Shown here piece after piece: positions 62,917 through 64,000 of a DNA stretch of 64,000 nt (its first letter is position 1; each line of letters starts with the position of its first letter). Source of the DNA: Micromonospora echinospora (lineage in GTDB: Bacteria; Actinomycetota; Actinomycetes; Mycobacteriales; Micromonosporaceae); NCBI RefSeq assembly GCF_900091495.1, contig NZ_LT607413.1:6029001-6093000 (forward strand), given 5' to 3'. The position numbers were made by a program, and so were the translations under genes. The notes under the pieces were generated by a model. That model worked only from the letters and a program-made list of their open reading frames with translations, did no database searches and had not been told where the DNA came from.

Positions 62917-63511
62917 CGAACTCCCGTCGATTGGGTCAGGCGCGCCGGCACTTCCAGTCCGTCTGCTGCGCCGGCGGGTTTCGTCGCAGCCGACAGCGTG
63001 GTCTCCGCCAACGTGGCCGGGTCTATGAACGCTTTAGCGCTTCTCCTGCGAAAGCCAGGTCTCTGTGCTGTCGCGCCCCCCGGATGGCCCCAGTTGCGGC
63101 TCTTCACGATCGAGTAGCGGTGCCGCACGCCCGTCGTCCGTGTGTCACCTCAGCGATGGTGAGCCACACGGTGTCACCGCCGCGTCACCACACGCGCGTG
63201 CAAAGTGCCTCACGTTCGGCCCACTCCACGCCCGTTCGCGACGGCGGTCGCGCCTACGTCACCACCAGGGGCCATTCGCCCGAGAAGGGTACGTCTTTGG
63301 CGTGTTGCTCCCCTCACCCGTTTTGTCTGATAAAACCGAGTTCAGTCCACATTCACATTGACCTCGGAGGCATCGAGGACTGTCGAAAAAAGGCATCTGT
63401 CCGAGACGCGGACACCTGCCCGCCCAGCGGGTCCATCCCCCGTCACCCACCCGCACCCGGAGTCCTGGCAACAGCCGCCCGACGCATCGCCACCCGACGA
63501 AAGGACCATCT
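62917..63511. promoter_or_regulatory. Intergenic region upstream of the PUFA-like operon and a secreted-protein gene
   Basis: This stretch of 595 bases has no firm gene. A leftward 71-codon frame (63128 to 62913) ends in TGA overlapping the synthase ATG as ATGA. Its third-position GC is only about 70 percent in the part I counted, so it is more likely chance or a leader than a protein gene. An AT-rich patch at 63317-63352 includes GTTTT-N7-AAAAC (63320-63336) and is the best candidate promoter area for both directions. AAAGGA lies before the ATG at 63512. Confidence 0.3.
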
Positions 63512-64000
63512 ATGGACAGGACCCAGATCTTTGCCCGGTCCCTGCTTCCCGCCGCCATCCTGGCGACCATGCCGCTACTCGCCACGGTGCCGGCGGCCGC
63601 CGACAGCTCCAGTGTGGGTACGGTCGGACCGACGCTCGCGTTCGCGGATCAGCCACCCATGTCGGACGGGCCGTCGGCACGGGCGCCCGCCGGACCGGAA
63701 CTGCTGGCCAAAGCCGCGCCGGACGAGTGCTTCGCCGGCATCGGTAAGCCATATCCACCCGGGCCGCCGTGCGGAGTCGGCGTGCCGAAAGTGAACCAGT
63801 CCTACGTGTGGGGCCTGACCAGATCGGACGACCAACTCTGGTTCGGGACGGCTCCCAACGTCCACTGCCTCACCTTGGGGAAGGGCCTCAAGCTGACGAA
63901 GCCGATCCAGAACGACGATTACGTGTGCGAGTACGGCGAGAGTCAACTGCGGAAGCAAATCCCGTTTCTCCCGGCCGTAGGAGGGGACTGGCGTCCACCG
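63512..64000 (+). CDS. Secreted protein of unknown function, beta-propeller-like (partial)
   Basis: From ATG 63512 the frame is open to the window end (163 codons seen). A Sec signal peptide is clear: MDRTQIFARSLLPAAILATM, then PLLATVPAAADS. The mature part has KPYPPGPPCGVGVPKVNQSY followed by VWGLTRSDDQLWFGTAPNVH and cysteines at DECF, PPCG, VHCL and YVCEY. The VWGLTRSDDQLWFGT stretch resembles the first blade of a repeat or propeller protein, a weak call. AAAGGA lies before the ATG. It diverges from the PUFA-like operon. Confidence 0.75.
   Translation, partial: MDRTQIFARSLLPAAILATMPLLATVPAAADSSSVGTVGPTLAFADQPPMSDGPSARAPAGPELLAKAAPDECFAGIGKPYPPGPPCGVGVPKVNQSYVWGLTRSDDQLWFGTAPNVHCLTLGKGLKLTKPIQNDDYVCEYGESQLRKQIPFLPAVGGDWRPP

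Overview
The window is very GC-rich, dense, and uses many GTG starts. It carries an actinobacterial RNA polymerase-binding protein (RbpA), an adjacent apolipoprotein N-acyltransferase and polyprenol-phosphomannose synthase pair, a candidate rifamycin-associated element, and three sets of specialised-metabolism or catabolic genes. This points to a filamentous actinomycete, most likely Micromonosporaceae (Micromonospora-like). That placement is inferred from content and codon use, not from a marker comparison.

Layout. (1) 1-7.7 kb, leftward: a non-ribosomal peptide operon, in transcription order DUF6875-like protein, AMP-ligase-PCP-C, C-A-PCP, and a C domain that leaves the window. From a shared 370-bp control region a rightward FkbH-ACP fusion and a glycosyltransferase (8.1-11.5 kb) diverge. 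Together they suggest a glycosylated, glycerate-derived peptide product. (2) 11.6-15.5 kb: a rifampicin monooxygenase (rox) behind a perfect 19-bp inverted repeat matching the rifamycin-associated element, a P450-ferredoxin pair, and a divergent two-HTH regulator with palindromic sites. (3) 15.6-25.2 kb: mostly housekeeping genes (DUF1992, a leaderless coiled-coil protein, rbpA, FxsA, ppm, lnt), then a thioredoxin-reductase-like/methyltransferase fusion facing an XRE-cupin regulator, and a PhoX-type phosphatase behind a candidate PHO box.

(4) 25.2-33.4 kb: an aminomutase-based lysine catabolism locus. The leftward operon kdd, amidohydrolase, kamD, kamE, kal and mutL-like is almost entirely coupled by 4-base overlaps and diverges from kamA. 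The cleavage enzyme Kce is not in it. (5) 33.5-37.7 kb: CsbD, histidine phosphatase, Lrp/AsnC regulator, acyl-CoA dehydrogenase and MFS exporter. (6) 37.8-42.9 kb: a mirror-image duplication of a two-gene operon (SCP2-like protein plus glycogen-debranching-type glucosidase) around a 200-bp spacer with palindromes. (7) 43-47.4 kb: secreted pectate lyases of families PL1 and PL9. An intact IS256-family element sits on the signal-peptide end of the PL9 gene.

(8) 47.7-62.9 kb, leftward: a compact lipid/polyketide synthase operon. It encodes a PfaD-like enoyl reductase-KS-AT-ACP-ACP-KR protein of 2548 aa, a KS-AT-DH-phosphopantetheinyl transferase protein of 1589 aa, a free ACP, an alpha/beta hydrolase and a sulfotransferase. 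It resembles PUFA-synthase-like secondary lipid systems and brings its own carrier-activating enzyme. The ACP, hydrolase and sulfotransferase trio raises the possibility of sulfation-assisted chain release. A partial secreted protein of unknown function ends the window.
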